Positions 10,024 to 17,285 of a stretch of 64,000 nucleotides of DNA are shown here, in pieces. The DNA is from an uncultured Spirochaetales bacterium (GTDB taxonomy: Bacteria > UBP6 > UBA1177). The DNA is taken from positions 1 to 64,000 of the forward strand of contig CACYHH010000004.1 in the NCBI GenBank assembly GCA_902774115.1. The letters run 5' to 3'. Position numbers and translations under genes: made by a program. Numbering within the stretch: the first letter of the stretch is position 1; every line of letters begins with the position of its first letter. The notes beneath the pieces are model-generated. The model was given only the letters and a program-made list of their open reading frames with translations. It was not told the DNA's origin and ran no database searches.

Positions 10024-11117
10024 TATATTCGATTTTCAAGTCGATTTTCGGTGCCGGCGGCGGATTTGCAGTTTTCAAATACCTTTCTTCGAGAACACTG
10101 ATCGCCTTCGTGACGGCGTTTTTCCTCTCGCTCATCATCGGAAGACCGCTTATCAACACGCTTTACAGGCACGGTTTCCGCTCTTTCGAGAGAAGCTACG
10201 GCGAAATAAATTCGCAGAAAAAAACCGGTACTCCTATGCTTGGCGGGATCCTGATTTTCATAACCGGTATCGGCAGCGCCCTTCTTTGGTGCGACCTCGC
10301 CAACCCGTTTATATGGGCACTTCTTGCAAGCGCAGTATGGTTCGCTGTTTTCGGAGCTATTGACGACTACAAAAAAATCAAGGGGCGTGATGCTGACGAA
10401 GGTCTTTCGCGCTTTGCAAAATACACGATCCAGATTCTTTTCGGCGTCCTGCTTGCGGTTTTTGTCCTTCAGCCCGACATTTCACCGCTTCCGGCAGATG
10501 TCGCCAACTCTTTCCAGCTTCCGTTTTTCAAAGGATTTATCTTCAGTTCGACAGTTCTGACGGCTCTCTGGATAGTTTTCATCATCGTCTACTCGGCGAA
10601 CGCGGTCAATTTCGCCGACGGCATGGACGGTCTTACGATAGTTCCGTCGGTCTTCGTCTTCATTGTTCTCGGCGTTTTCGCATACATCGTCGGCAACAAG
10701 ATCCAGGCTCAGCACCTGCTTTACGAATACATTCCGGGAAGCGGTGAAATCGCCGTTTTCTGCGGCGCGATAGTCGGAGCCGGAATCGGATTTCTGTGGT
10801 TCAACTCCCATCCTGCAGAAGTTTTCATGGGCGACATGGGAAGCCTTTTCCTCGGCGGAACAATGGGGACCGCAGCCGTTCTGATCAGGCAGGAAGTGAT
10901 TTTCATAATCGCAGGAGCAATTTTCGTAATCGAGATAACCTCGACTTTCGTTCAGGAAAATATAGGCTTCAAAATGCATCGCAGAATACTCTACCGCGCG
11001 CCTCTGCACCACCATTACCAGCATCAGGGAATGGCCGAAGCGAAGATAGTAACAAGGTTCTGGATAGTCAGCGCAATTATGGCGGCATTAGCTCTTATCA
11101 CCATTAAATTCAGGTAG
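10020..11117 (+). CDS. mraY: MraY, phospho-MurNAc-pentapeptide transferase
   Basis: Integral membrane enzyme that joins UDP-MurNAc-pentapeptide to undecaprenyl phosphate, giving lipid I, the substrate of the MurG encoded just upstream. The 365 residues match the family length. Signature segments are AIDDYKK, NFADGMDGL, GDMGSLFLGG and the histidine cluster APLHHHYQHQG, which together carry the catalytic Asp and Mg-binding residues. Several hydrophobic stretches fit the ten-helix fold. The 4-base overlap with murG shows an operon. The order murG-mraY, with no murD or ftsW between them, differs from the common dcw cluster, so the cluster is rearranged here. Confidence 0.95.
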   Translation: MIYSIFKSIFGAGGGFAVFKYLSSRTLIAFVTAFFLSLIIGRPLINTLYRHGFRSFERSYGEINSQKKTGTPMLGGILIFITGIGSALLWCDLANPFIWALLASAVWFAVFGAIDDYKKIKGRDADEGLSRFAKYTIQILFGVLLAVFVLQPDISPLPADVANSFQLPFFKGFIFSSTVLTALWIVFIIVYSANAVNFADGMDGLTIVPSVFVFIVLGVFAYIVGNKIQAQHLLYEYIPGSGEIAVFCGAIVGAGIGFLWFNSHPAEVFMGDMGSLFLGGTMGTAAVLIRQEVIFIIAGAIFVIEITSTFVQENIGFKMHRRILYRAPLHHHYQHQGMAEAKIVTRFWIVSAIMAALALITIKFR

Positions 11118-11119
11118 TT

Positions 11120-11557
11120 ATGGCAAAAAAGCAGGAAATGTACTTCAACGGAGACGATTGCAGATTCTGCAACGGGATGTGCTGCCGCTACGTAACTATT
11201 GATATCGAAAAAGAACCTCGTTCAGAAGACCGTTTCGACGAAATAATCTGGTGGCTTTTCAACCCGAATATAAAAATTCTGAAAAACGGACATTTCTGGT
11301 CGATACTTGTCATGGGAAAGTGTGAAAATCTCAATGATTCCAACCTTTGCAGAATTTATGAAGCACGCCCCGATTTATGCCGCGAATATCCGCCCGAAGA
11401 AGACGGATGCCACTTCGACAGCATCAAAAGACTCGAAGGAAAGATTTTCAACACGGCAGAAGAACTCCTCGCCTATTTAGCCGTTGACCGGAAAAAAGAG
11501 TGGGCAAAAAAACGGCTCGAAAATATGAAAAATCAACTTATGCAGGAAAAAAAATAA
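11120..11557 (+). CDS. YkgJ-type CxxC zinc/iron-chelating family protein
   Basis: A 145-residue cytoplasmic protein with an N-terminal cysteine cluster (CRFCNGMCCRY, about residues 14-24) and later cysteines in CENLNDSNLCRIYEARPDLCREYP and a final C-H pair. This pattern is typical of the UPF0153/YkgJ family, thought to bind Zn or an Fe-S cluster; its biochemical role is not known. It starts 2 bases after mraY and its stop overlaps the next ATG by one base, so it belongs to the same operon. Confidence 0.8.
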   Translation: MAKKQEMYFNGDDCRFCNGMCCRYVTIDIEKEPRSEDRFDEIIWWLFNPNIKILKNGHFWSILVMGKCENLNDSNLCRIYEARPDLCREYPPEEDGCHFDSIKRLEGKIFNTAEELLAYLAVDRKKEWAKKRLENMKNQLMQEKK

Positions 11558-12294
11558 TGAACCCGGCAAAATTTTTCCTTTTTGCAGCAGCTTTGAGCGT
11601 GTTTTTTCCGGTTTCGGCAAAATGCGTCCTTTTTGCCGACCGAGACGGTGACGGATTCGGCAGAGAAAAAGCCGTCTTCGACTACGAATGCCCGGATAAC
11701 GATATTCCGACAGGCTATTCAAGCAAAGGGGGCGACTGCAACGACAACAACCGCTATGTTCATCCGAAAGCGGACGAACTCTGCAACGGAATTGATGACA
11801 ACTGCGACGGAAAAATCGATCCGGAAAATTCCAAAGACTGCAACAGATACTACAAAGATCTCGATTATGACGGGACCGGAACCGATGAATACCGCTGCCT
11901 CTGCGTCTCGGAAGGCGATTTCCGCGCACTTGAAAGAGGCGACTGCAACGACAACAACCCGAAAATTCATCCTGAAGCGAAAGAGATCTGCAACGATCTT
12001 GACGACAACTGCAACGGCATCGTTGACGAAGGCGAAAATGTCGCAAACTGCCGACCGTTCTACCGCGACAGCGACGGCGACGGATTCGGAATCGGCGATA
12101 ACAGCAGATGTTTATGCAAAGCAGACGGCATTTTCAGAGCCGAAAAAACCGGTGACTGCAACGACAACAATCCGGATATTTACCCCGGAGCTTATGAACA
12201 TTTTGACAGACTTGACAACAACTGCAACGGCATAATTGACGAAAATCCGGGCAATCTTCCGCCGCCGCCAAGACCGAAACCCAAGAAATACTGA
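11557..12294 (+). CDS. Secreted protein with three MopE-type putative metal-binding repeats
   Basis: The ATG at 11557 overlaps the previous stop (TAATG). This start gives a clean signal peptide (MNPAKFFLFAAALSVFFPVSA) before the mature part. Three copies follow of a DRDGDGFG ... GDCNDNN ... HPxAxExCNGIDDNCDGxID unit, the MopE/PF11617 motif known from myxobacteria and methanotrophs. The dense Asp/Asn clusters suggest Ca or other metal binding, as in EF-hand-like loops. The second copy is degenerate at its first loop (LDYDGTG). It ends in a Pro-rich, Lys-rich tail. 245 residues; export is inferred from the signal peptide. Confidence 0.8.
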   Translation: MNPAKFFLFAAALSVFFPVSAKCVLFADRDGDGFGREKAVFDYECPDNDIPTGYSSKGGDCNDNNRYVHPKADELCNGIDDNCDGKIDPENSKDCNRYYKDLDYDGTGTDEYRCLCVSEGDFRALERGDCNDNNPKIHPEAKEICNDLDDNCNGIVDEGENVANCRPFYRDSDGDGFGIGDNSRCLCKADGIFRAEKTGDCNDNNPDIYPGAYEHFDRLDNNCNGIIDENPGNLPPPPRPKPKKY

Positions 12295-12299
12295 AATAT

Positions 12300-13310
12300 T
12301 TAAAGATTTTCTTTATTAAATTCGCGAAGTTTGAGAATTTTCTTGTACATTGATTCGAAATGATCGAAATTCAGCGACTGGTAACCGTCCGAAAGTGCGT
12401 TTGTCGGATTGTAGTGGGTTTCGATGATTAAACCGTCCGCACCGAGAACGACAGCCGCTTCAGAAACAACCGGAACATACTTGAAGTTACCGACGCTGTG
12501 CGACGGATCAAGAATTACCGGAAGATGGGTAAGCCCTTTTATTATCGGGATCGCCGCAATATTCACGATGCTGCGCGTCGAATCGTCGAACGAAGTAATT
12601 CCGCGCTCGCAGAGAATAATGTTTTCATTGCCCTCCGCCATAATGTATTCAGCACTCGACAGAAATTCGTCAATCGTCGCATTTGCAGAACGCTTGAGCA
12701 GAATCGGCTTACTGCATTTTCCCAATTCTTTGAGAAGCGCGAAATTCATCATGTTTCTCGCACCGACCTGAATGATATCGATATACTGCTCGAAAAGATC
12801 GATATGTCTGACATCGACTATCTCTGAAACCGATTTCATGTTGTATCTTTTCGCAGTCTCATTCAGAATTTTCACGCCGTTTTCACCCAAACCCTGGAAA
12901 GAGTAAGGTGACGTTCTCATTTTGAATGTTCCGCCGCGAAGAATCTTTACGCCTAAATCGGAAAGAAATGACGCTATTTTATCGAGAGAATCAGCGCTTT
13001 CGACACTACAAGGACCTGACATCATTGCAAAATCCTCACCGACCTTAACTCCGTCGCCCAAGTCGACTACGCTCTTTTCACGATAACTTTTTGAAACCAT
13101 GAAATAGGGTTTTGAGATGTTGATGATCTTCTCGACTCCCGGCAGGGATTTAAAACGTCCGATATCGGAAGTTGTAAGATCGCCGACAACCGGAATCAGC
13201 ACATAACTTGAACCCTGCAAGACTTCAAACGACATTCCGTTGGCAATCAAAGTCTCTCTTATATTGTCCAAAAATTCTTCGTTGGTTCCTTTTTTAACAA
13301 CAATGATCAT
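12300..13310 (-). CDS. aroF: 3-deoxy-7-phosphoheptulonate (DAHP) synthase, type I-beta, with N-terminal regulatory domain
   Basis: Catalyses the first shikimate-pathway step, PEP plus erythrose-4-phosphate to DAHP. Residues 1-~75 form the small ferredoxin-like regulatory domain seen in Thermotoga-type enzymes. The barrel follows with MMSGPCSVES, LRGGTFKMRTSPYSFQGLG, IQVGARNMMNF, KPILLKRSANAT and ILDPSHSVG. The length of 336 fits this class. The ATG lies 17 bases inside the end of rph, so translation is coupled. The N-terminal domain usually mediates Tyr/Phe feedback; that is family knowledge, not seen here. Confidence 0.94.
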   Translation of the reverse strand: MIIVVKKGTNEEFLDNIRETLIANGMSFEVLQGSSYVLIPVVGDLTTSDIGRFKSLPGVEKIINISKPYFMVSKSYREKSVVDLGDGVKVGEDFAMMSGPCSVESADSLDKIASFLSDLGVKILRGGTFKMRTSPYSFQGLGENGVKILNETAKRYNMKSVSEIVDVRHIDLFEQYIDIIQVGARNMMNFALLKELGKCSKPILLKRSANATIDEFLSSAEYIMAEGNENIILCERGITSFDDSTRSIVNIAAIPIIKGLTHLPVILDPSHSVGNFKYVPVVSEAAVVLGADGLIIETHYNPTNALSDGYQSLNFDHFESMYKKILKLREFNKENL

Positions 13311-13998
13311 TTGTAAATCCTGCGATTGATTTCATTCCGTCAATAATCTCTTTCACACTTTCACGTGATTTATTCAGCAGTTCAAAGAACTTGTCATCGT
13401 CAAGAGGAACTCTCTCGGCAGTCCCCTGAAGTTCGATTATATTGCCGTTTTCAGAAAAAACAAAATTAAAATCGGTGTCTGCGCGGGAATCTTTTTCGTA
13501 ATCCAGATCTATCACGACTTCGCCGTCAATAACACCTCCGCTTATAGCTCCTATCCAGTTTTTAAGCGGATTTTCGGGAACCACCCCTTCTTCTACCAGT
13601 TTTCTGCATGCAAGTGCCACTGCAAGCATTCCGCCGTTTACCGAAGCGGTGCGCGTACCGCCGTCGGCTTCCATAACATCGCAGTCGATAAGCATCGTGA
13701 TTCCTGGGATTTTTTCGAGATCGATCGCCATTCTGAGCGAACGCCCGATCAGGCGCTGGATTTCGGCAGTTCTCCCCGAAATTTTGGTTCTTTCGCGGGC
13801 GCTTCTGACGTTTGTCGAACCCGGAAGAAGTGAATATTCGGCAGTGAGCCAGCCACCGCTTTTGACGTGCGGAGGAACTTTCATGTCAAGCGAAAGCGCA
13901 GTTATGACCTTCGTGTTTCCCGAAACCGAGAGAACCGAAGAATAAGGATTTTTCAAATAATTTGTGACAAAAGAGTGTTCTCTCAAAAATCTCTCCAA
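13294..13998 (-). CDS. rph: Ribonuclease PH, N-terminally short
   Basis: Phosphorolytic 3'-5' exoribonuclease that trims tRNA 3' ends. Core motifs are clear: GGWLTAEYSLLPGSTNVRSARE, GRTAEIQRLIGRSLRMAIDL, DCDVMEADGGTRTASVNGG, and the C-terminal DLDYEKDSRADTDFNFV. The best start is a TTG at 13998; the frame continues upstream only to a stop overlapping the DUF368 gene, with no ATG/GTG. With this start the RxDGR motif normally found at the N-terminus is missing and the protein begins about six residues late. 234 residues, near the low end of the family. The TTG start has no strong Shine-Dalgarno, which fits coupling to the upstream gene. Confidence 0.88.
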   Translation of the reverse strand: MERFLREHSFVTNYLKNPYSSVLSVSGNTKVITALSLDMKVPPHVKSGGWLTAEYSLLPGSTNVRSARERTKISGRTAEIQRLIGRSLRMAIDLEKIPGITMLIDCDVMEADGGTRTASVNGGMLAVALACRKLVEEGVVPENPLKNWIGAISGGVIDGEVVIDLDYEKDSRADTDFNFVFSENGNIIELQGTAERVPLDDDKFFELLNKSRESVKEIIDGMKSIAGFTNDHCC

Positions 13999-14012
13999 TA
14001 AAAATTCAATAA

Positions 14013-14975
14013 TTATCCGTGTTTTTCCGAAATTCTGTCAAGAACGACTATCAAAACTACGCCGACGATCATCAGCGCGATGCAGAGAAAGAAATATCCG
14101 CCGAATTCAGCAGGAAAAACATTCGCCTGCGAAACGATTTTCTCCTTTCCGCCGACCATTTCGACGATTGCCTCGCCTTTCCACGGCCAGATGCTGCGAA
14201 GAGAGCCGGCCATAAGACCGGTAAGAAAAGCAAGCGTCACGGAGTGCCATTTAGTGAGAAGCCAGTTGAAAAAGCGCGAAAATCCGATAAGTCCGGCGCC
14301 GCAGCCGAGGCAGAAAACAACTATCACAAGAATGCTGTTGAGAGTGAACGGATTTTTAACCGCCTCTATAATGTACTCATATTTTTTGAGGACAAGGAGA
14401 ATGAATGCGCCGCTTATGCCCGGAAGGATCATCGCACAGATGCTTAAAACACCGCAGAGAAAGATGAACCAGAGCCCGTCCGGAGTTTCGACAGGGATGA
14501 GCCCTACCAGAAAATACGCCGCAACCGTACCTGCAAGTATTGCAACCACCTCAGGAATGCGCCATTTTATCGTCTTTCCTACGACATAGATCGAAGCAGC
14601 GATAAGACCGTAAAAAAGGCTGTACGTCGGCTCAGGACACTCGTTGAGCAAAAACTTCATGATGTGCGCTAAAGAAACTATCGCAACGGCGACACCGAAG
14701 AAAAGAACTGCAAGAAAACGGGTGTGAAGGTGTGCGACGGCACCTTTGATATCGAAAGAGAGCAGTTTTTTCACGCATACGGCGTCAAAAGATTTGATCG
14801 CGGCGAGAAGTTTCTGGTAGATTCCGGCAATAAGCGCGATCGTGCCGCCGGAAACTCCCGGAATGACGTTTGCAGCTCCCATGCAGACTCCAGTTATCGC
14901 GAGAACTATCGCCTCTTTCCATGAATTCGGCCCAGGAGTAGCCATAAGCGCTTTTTTAAAAGTGAGCTTTTCCAT
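14013..14975 (-). CDS. DUF368 membrane protein (polyprenyl-phosphate transporter family)
   Basis: 320 residues with many hydrophobic helices and the DUF368 signatures GAANVIPGVSGGTIALIAGIY near the N-terminus and ILPGISGAFILLVLKKYEY in the middle, an internal duplication typical of the family. Recent work on DUF368 (PopT) and DedA proteins assigns them the return of undecaprenyl phosphate across the cytoplasmic membrane. That fits a genome segment that also encodes MurG and MraY. It lies one base after surE in the same operon. Confidence 0.85.
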   Translation of the reverse strand: MEKLTFKKALMATPGPNSWKEAIVLAITGVCMGAANVIPGVSGGTIALIAGIYQKLLAAIKSFDAVCVKKLLSFDIKGAVAHLHTRFLAVLFFGVAVAIVSLAHIMKFLLNECPEPTYSLFYGLIAASIYVVGKTIKWRIPEVVAILAGTVAAYFLVGLIPVETPDGLWFIFLCGVLSICAMILPGISGAFILLVLKKYEYIIEAVKNPFTLNSILVIVVFCLGCGAGLIGFSRFFNWLLTKWHSVTLAFLTGLMAGSLRSIWPWKGEAIVEMVGGKEKIVSQANVFPAEFGGYFFLCIALMIVGVVLIVVLDRISEKHG

Positions 14976-14976
14976 T

Positions 14977-15753
14977 TTAACCTCTTATTTTTTCAAGAGT
15001 TTTTTCATCGGTAAAATCAAGTGACACAGGTGTTATCGTCGCGCATCCCTGCCTTATCTCGTGGCAGTCGCTGCCGTCTATATCGGCAAAACCGAACTGG
15101 TCGCCACCTATCCAATAATACTCTTTTCCGCGCGGATCGACCCGTTTTACAACATCGCCGCCGTACAGCCTTTTACCGAAAGGAACCCATTTTACCGGAA
15201 CTTTTCCTGACTTTGCTATAGTTTCGGGAATGTTGATGTTAAAAAGTTTAGGATTTCCATAAAGCTCTGATTTTCCTATCTTTTTTTCGACTTCCGGAAG
15301 AATTTCATCAAAAAAGAAATCGGCGCAGACGGCAAAAGTTTCGTTTTTGAACGCCGCGAAATCTGTGATGTAAAGAGAAACTGCAAACGAAGTGATTCCG
15401 TCGTAAAAAGTTTCCATCGCAGCCGAAACAGTGCCGGAATAAGTGATGTCGTCGCCGAGATTGCCGCCCTTATTGATGCCTGAAACGGCAAAAAGAGGCT
15501 TTTCCTGCATCAAAGCGTTGATTCCGATATAAACCGCGTCCGTCGGAGTTCCGTGAACGGCAAAACGATTTTCTGAAAACTTTGAAACCCTGAGCGGTTC
15601 CCCCAGAGTTATTGAATGACCGGCACCGCTCTGTTCGTTCAGCGGCGCTGCAACAAAGCACGAAAGATTTCTCTTCGATGCCGCGATTTCCAAAGCCGAC
15701 AAACCTGCGGCATAAATTCCGTCATCGTTTGTGAGAAAAATCTTTTTAATCAT
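14977..15753 (-). CDS. surE: SurE 5'/3'-nucleotidase
   Basis: Metal-dependent nucleoside monophosphate phosphatase. The active-site motif LTNDDG gives D10 and D11, S42 lies in NEQSGAGHS, and the conserved Asn lies in SGINKGGNLGDD. Also seen are PTDAVYIGINAL and SGTVSAAMETFYDGITSFAVS. 258 residues, the usual length. The start lies 11 bases after the tRNA-Pro, leaving no room for a separate promoter, so it is probably cotranscribed with the upstream tRNA and ihfA. Confidence 0.94.
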   Translation of the reverse strand: MIKKIFLTNDDGIYAAGLSALEIAASKRNLSCFVAAPLNEQSGAGHSITLGEPLRVSKFSENRFAVHGTPTDAVYIGINALMQEKPLFAVSGINKGGNLGDDITYSGTVSAAMETFYDGITSFAVSLYITDFAAFKNETFAVCADFFFDEILPEVEKKIGKSELYGNPKLFNINIPETIAKSGKVPVKWVPFGKRLYGGDVVKRVDPRGKEYYWIGGDQFGFADIDGSDCHEIRQGCATITPVSLDFTDEKTLEKIRG

Positions 15754-15764
15754 TTTTCAAAAAA

Positions 15765-15842
15765 TGGTCGGGATGACTGGATTTGAACCAGCGACCACCT
15801 GAACCCCATTCAGGTACGCTACCCAGACTGCGCTACATCCCG
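15765..15842 (-). tRNA. tRNA-Pro (anticodon GGG)
   Basis: Folds as a full cloverleaf: acceptor CGGGATG/CATCCCG with the C1-G72 pair and A73 expected of bacterial tRNA-Pro, anticodon stem CCTGA/TCAGG with loop ATGGGGT (anticodon GGG), T arm GCTGG-TTCAAAT-CCAGT, and an encoded CCA. It sits between ihfA and surE inside the operon. Confidence 0.96.
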
Positions 15843-15859
15843 ACCTTATAAGGAACAAC

Positions 15860-16144
15860 CTACTTGTTGTTGAGCCTGTCTTTCAGCACCTGGCTGTGAT
15901 GAAAAGTCGCAACTTTTCTTTTGCTGATCGTCAAGGGTTTTTTGGTCTGAGGATTGCGTCCTCTTCTCTCTTTCTTTTCCTTAACGGTGAATTTGCCGAA
16001 ACCGCTGAGCTGGATCTCGCCTTCTTTTGCAAGAGTGTCCTTCAACTCTTCAAAGAACATATCAACGAGTTCCGATGCATATTTCTTATCGATTTTCATC
16101 TGCTCATAAACAAAGTCTGCAAGTTCAACTTTTGTTACACTCAT
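15860..16144 (-). CDS. ihfA: HU/IHF-family DNA-bending protein, probably IHF alpha
   Basis: A 94-residue nucleoid protein. The C-terminal arm RGRNPQTKKPLTISKRKVATFHHSQ is the DNA-binding beta-arm with the intercalating Pro, and GEIQLSGFGKFTVKEKKER is the usual preceding motif. The ATG at 16144 is chosen over an in-frame TTG at 16156 because GGGGGAAG lies just upstream. Its place directly after rplT matches the infC-rpmI-rplT-...-ihfA order of many genomes and supports IHF alpha over HU, although pheS and pheT are absent between them. Confidence 0.88.
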   Translation of the reverse strand: MSVTKVELADFVYEQMKIDKKYASELVDMFFEELKDTLAKEGEIQLSGFGKFTVKEKKERRGRNPQTKKPLTISKRKVATFHHSQVLKDRLNNK

Positions 16145-16160
16145 TTCTTCCCCCAATTAA

Positions 16161-16511
16161 TCAGTTAACGCCTCTGGCTTCTTCTATGATTCTGTCGAAA
16201 GCTTTCGGATCTTCAGCTGCGAGGTATGCAAGAACTTTTCTGTCAATGTCAATATTTGCCTTATGAATCATATCCATGAATTTCGAATATGAAAGACCTC
16301 TTTCTCTGACTGCGGAATTGATTCTCGTAATCCAGAGTTTTCTGAAATCTCTCTTTTTAAGTTTTCTGTGAGCAAACGCATAAGCCCAGCCTCTTTCTAC
16401 GGTTTCCTTGGCAACTCTGTATCTTCTCGATCTTGCCATATAGTTGCCTTTTGCGGCCTTGAGTATCGTAGCTCTTCTTCTATTGGCTTTAAATCCTCTT
16501 TTTACTCTCAT
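16161..16511 (-). CDS. rplT: Ribosomal protein bL20
   Basis: 116 residues. It binds 23S rRNA early in 50S assembly. The basic N-terminus MRVKRGFKANRRRATILK, AKGNYMARSRRYRVAKETV, RDFRKLWITRINSAVRERGL and YSKFMDMIHKANIDIDRKVLA are diagnostic. It lies 12 bases after rpmI and 16 before ihfA in a continuous operon. In other bacteria L20 autoregulates this operon; I did not identify its RNA target here. Confidence 0.98.
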   Translation of the reverse strand: MRVKRGFKANRRRATILKAAKGNYMARSRRYRVAKETVERGWAYAFAHRKLKKRDFRKLWITRINSAVRERGLSYSKFMDMIHKANIDIDRKVLAYLAAEDPKAFDRIIEEARGVN

Positions 16512-16523
16512 TTCTGACTCCTA

Positions 16524-16721
16524 TTAAAGATAAGGAAGAAGTTTCTTCATCTGCGGAATATCGCATGTTTCAATGTATGCGCCCTTTCTCAGATCTCTTT
16601 TTCTCTTACGTGTTTTCTTCGTAAGGATGTGGCTTTTGAAAGGATGCCATCTTTTCATTTTACCGCTACCGTTCGATTTAACCCTTTTCGCAGCAGCTCT
16701 ATTAGTTTTCATTTTCGGCAT
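16524..16721 (-). CDS. rpmI: Ribosomal protein bL35
   Basis: 65 residues, extremely basic, with the family pattern [40 protein letters not shown] and [11 protein letters not shown]. Lies between infC and rplT, as in most bacteria. Confidence 0.98.
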   Translation of the reverse strand: MPKMKTNRAAAKRVKSNGSGKMKRWHPFKSHILTKKTRKRKRDLRKGAYIETCDIPQMKKLLPYL

Positions 16722-16733
16722 AACAAATTCTCC

Positions 16734-17285
16734 TTAATTTTTTTGCGCTACCAACATTGTCATTTTTTTATTTTTAACAACACTATCCAATTCAATCGCG
16801 AGCTGATCTTCTCCGCCGAGTTCCTTAACGATAACATTAAGGTTTTCCAAAGCTTTTTCAGCAAACATGATTTCTCTGCCTCTGAAAAAAACAGTGAATT
16901 TGACCTTGTTTCCGTCTTCAAGGAATTTTTTGGCCTGACGGACTTTCGTCATAAGATCGTGCGTATCGGTATTCGGACGGATCTTAAGCTCTTTAATTTC
17001 AACAACAACCTGATTTGCCTTAGCTTTTTTAGCTTTTTTCTTTAACTTGTAAAGATGTTTTCCGAAATCCATTATCTTACATACTACAGGATCCGTGTTT
17101 GGGGAAACACAGACGAGATCCAGCCCAAATTCTCTCGCTTTTTCCAAAGCTTCCCGTTTTGTAAGAACACCCAGCACTTCGCCCGTGGGAGCAACCACCC
17201 GCATCGTAGGTGATTTTATGGTCTCGTTTACAAGACCAGGTGCAGGCTGTGCCGAATTGCCTGATTCCGGCTTAGCAGGCTTCAT
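16734..17285 (-). CDS. infC: Translation initiation factor IF-3
   Basis: Binds the 30S subunit and checks initiator tRNA and start codon. The N domain (EVLGVLTKREALEKAREFGLDLV, DPVVCKIMDFGKHLYK) and C domain (EIKELKIRPNTDTHDLMTKVRQAKKFLEDGNKVKFTVFFRGREI) are both complete. I use the ATG at 17285, which overlaps the thrS stop as TGATG; an in-frame TTG lies 3 bases earlier. A short acidic and Pro-rich N-terminal tail precedes the fold. Many bacteria use a rare start here for autoregulation; the ATG suggests that control is absent. Confidence 0.97.
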   Translation of the reverse strand: MKPAKPESGNSAQPAPGLVNETIKSPTMRVVAPTGEVLGVLTKREALEKAREFGLDLVCVSPNTDPVVCKIMDFGKHLYKLKKKAKKAKANQVVVEIKELKIRPNTDTHDLMTKVRQAKKFLEDGNKVKFTVFFRGREIMFAEKALENLNVIVKELGGEDQLAIELDSVVKNKKMTMLVAQKN

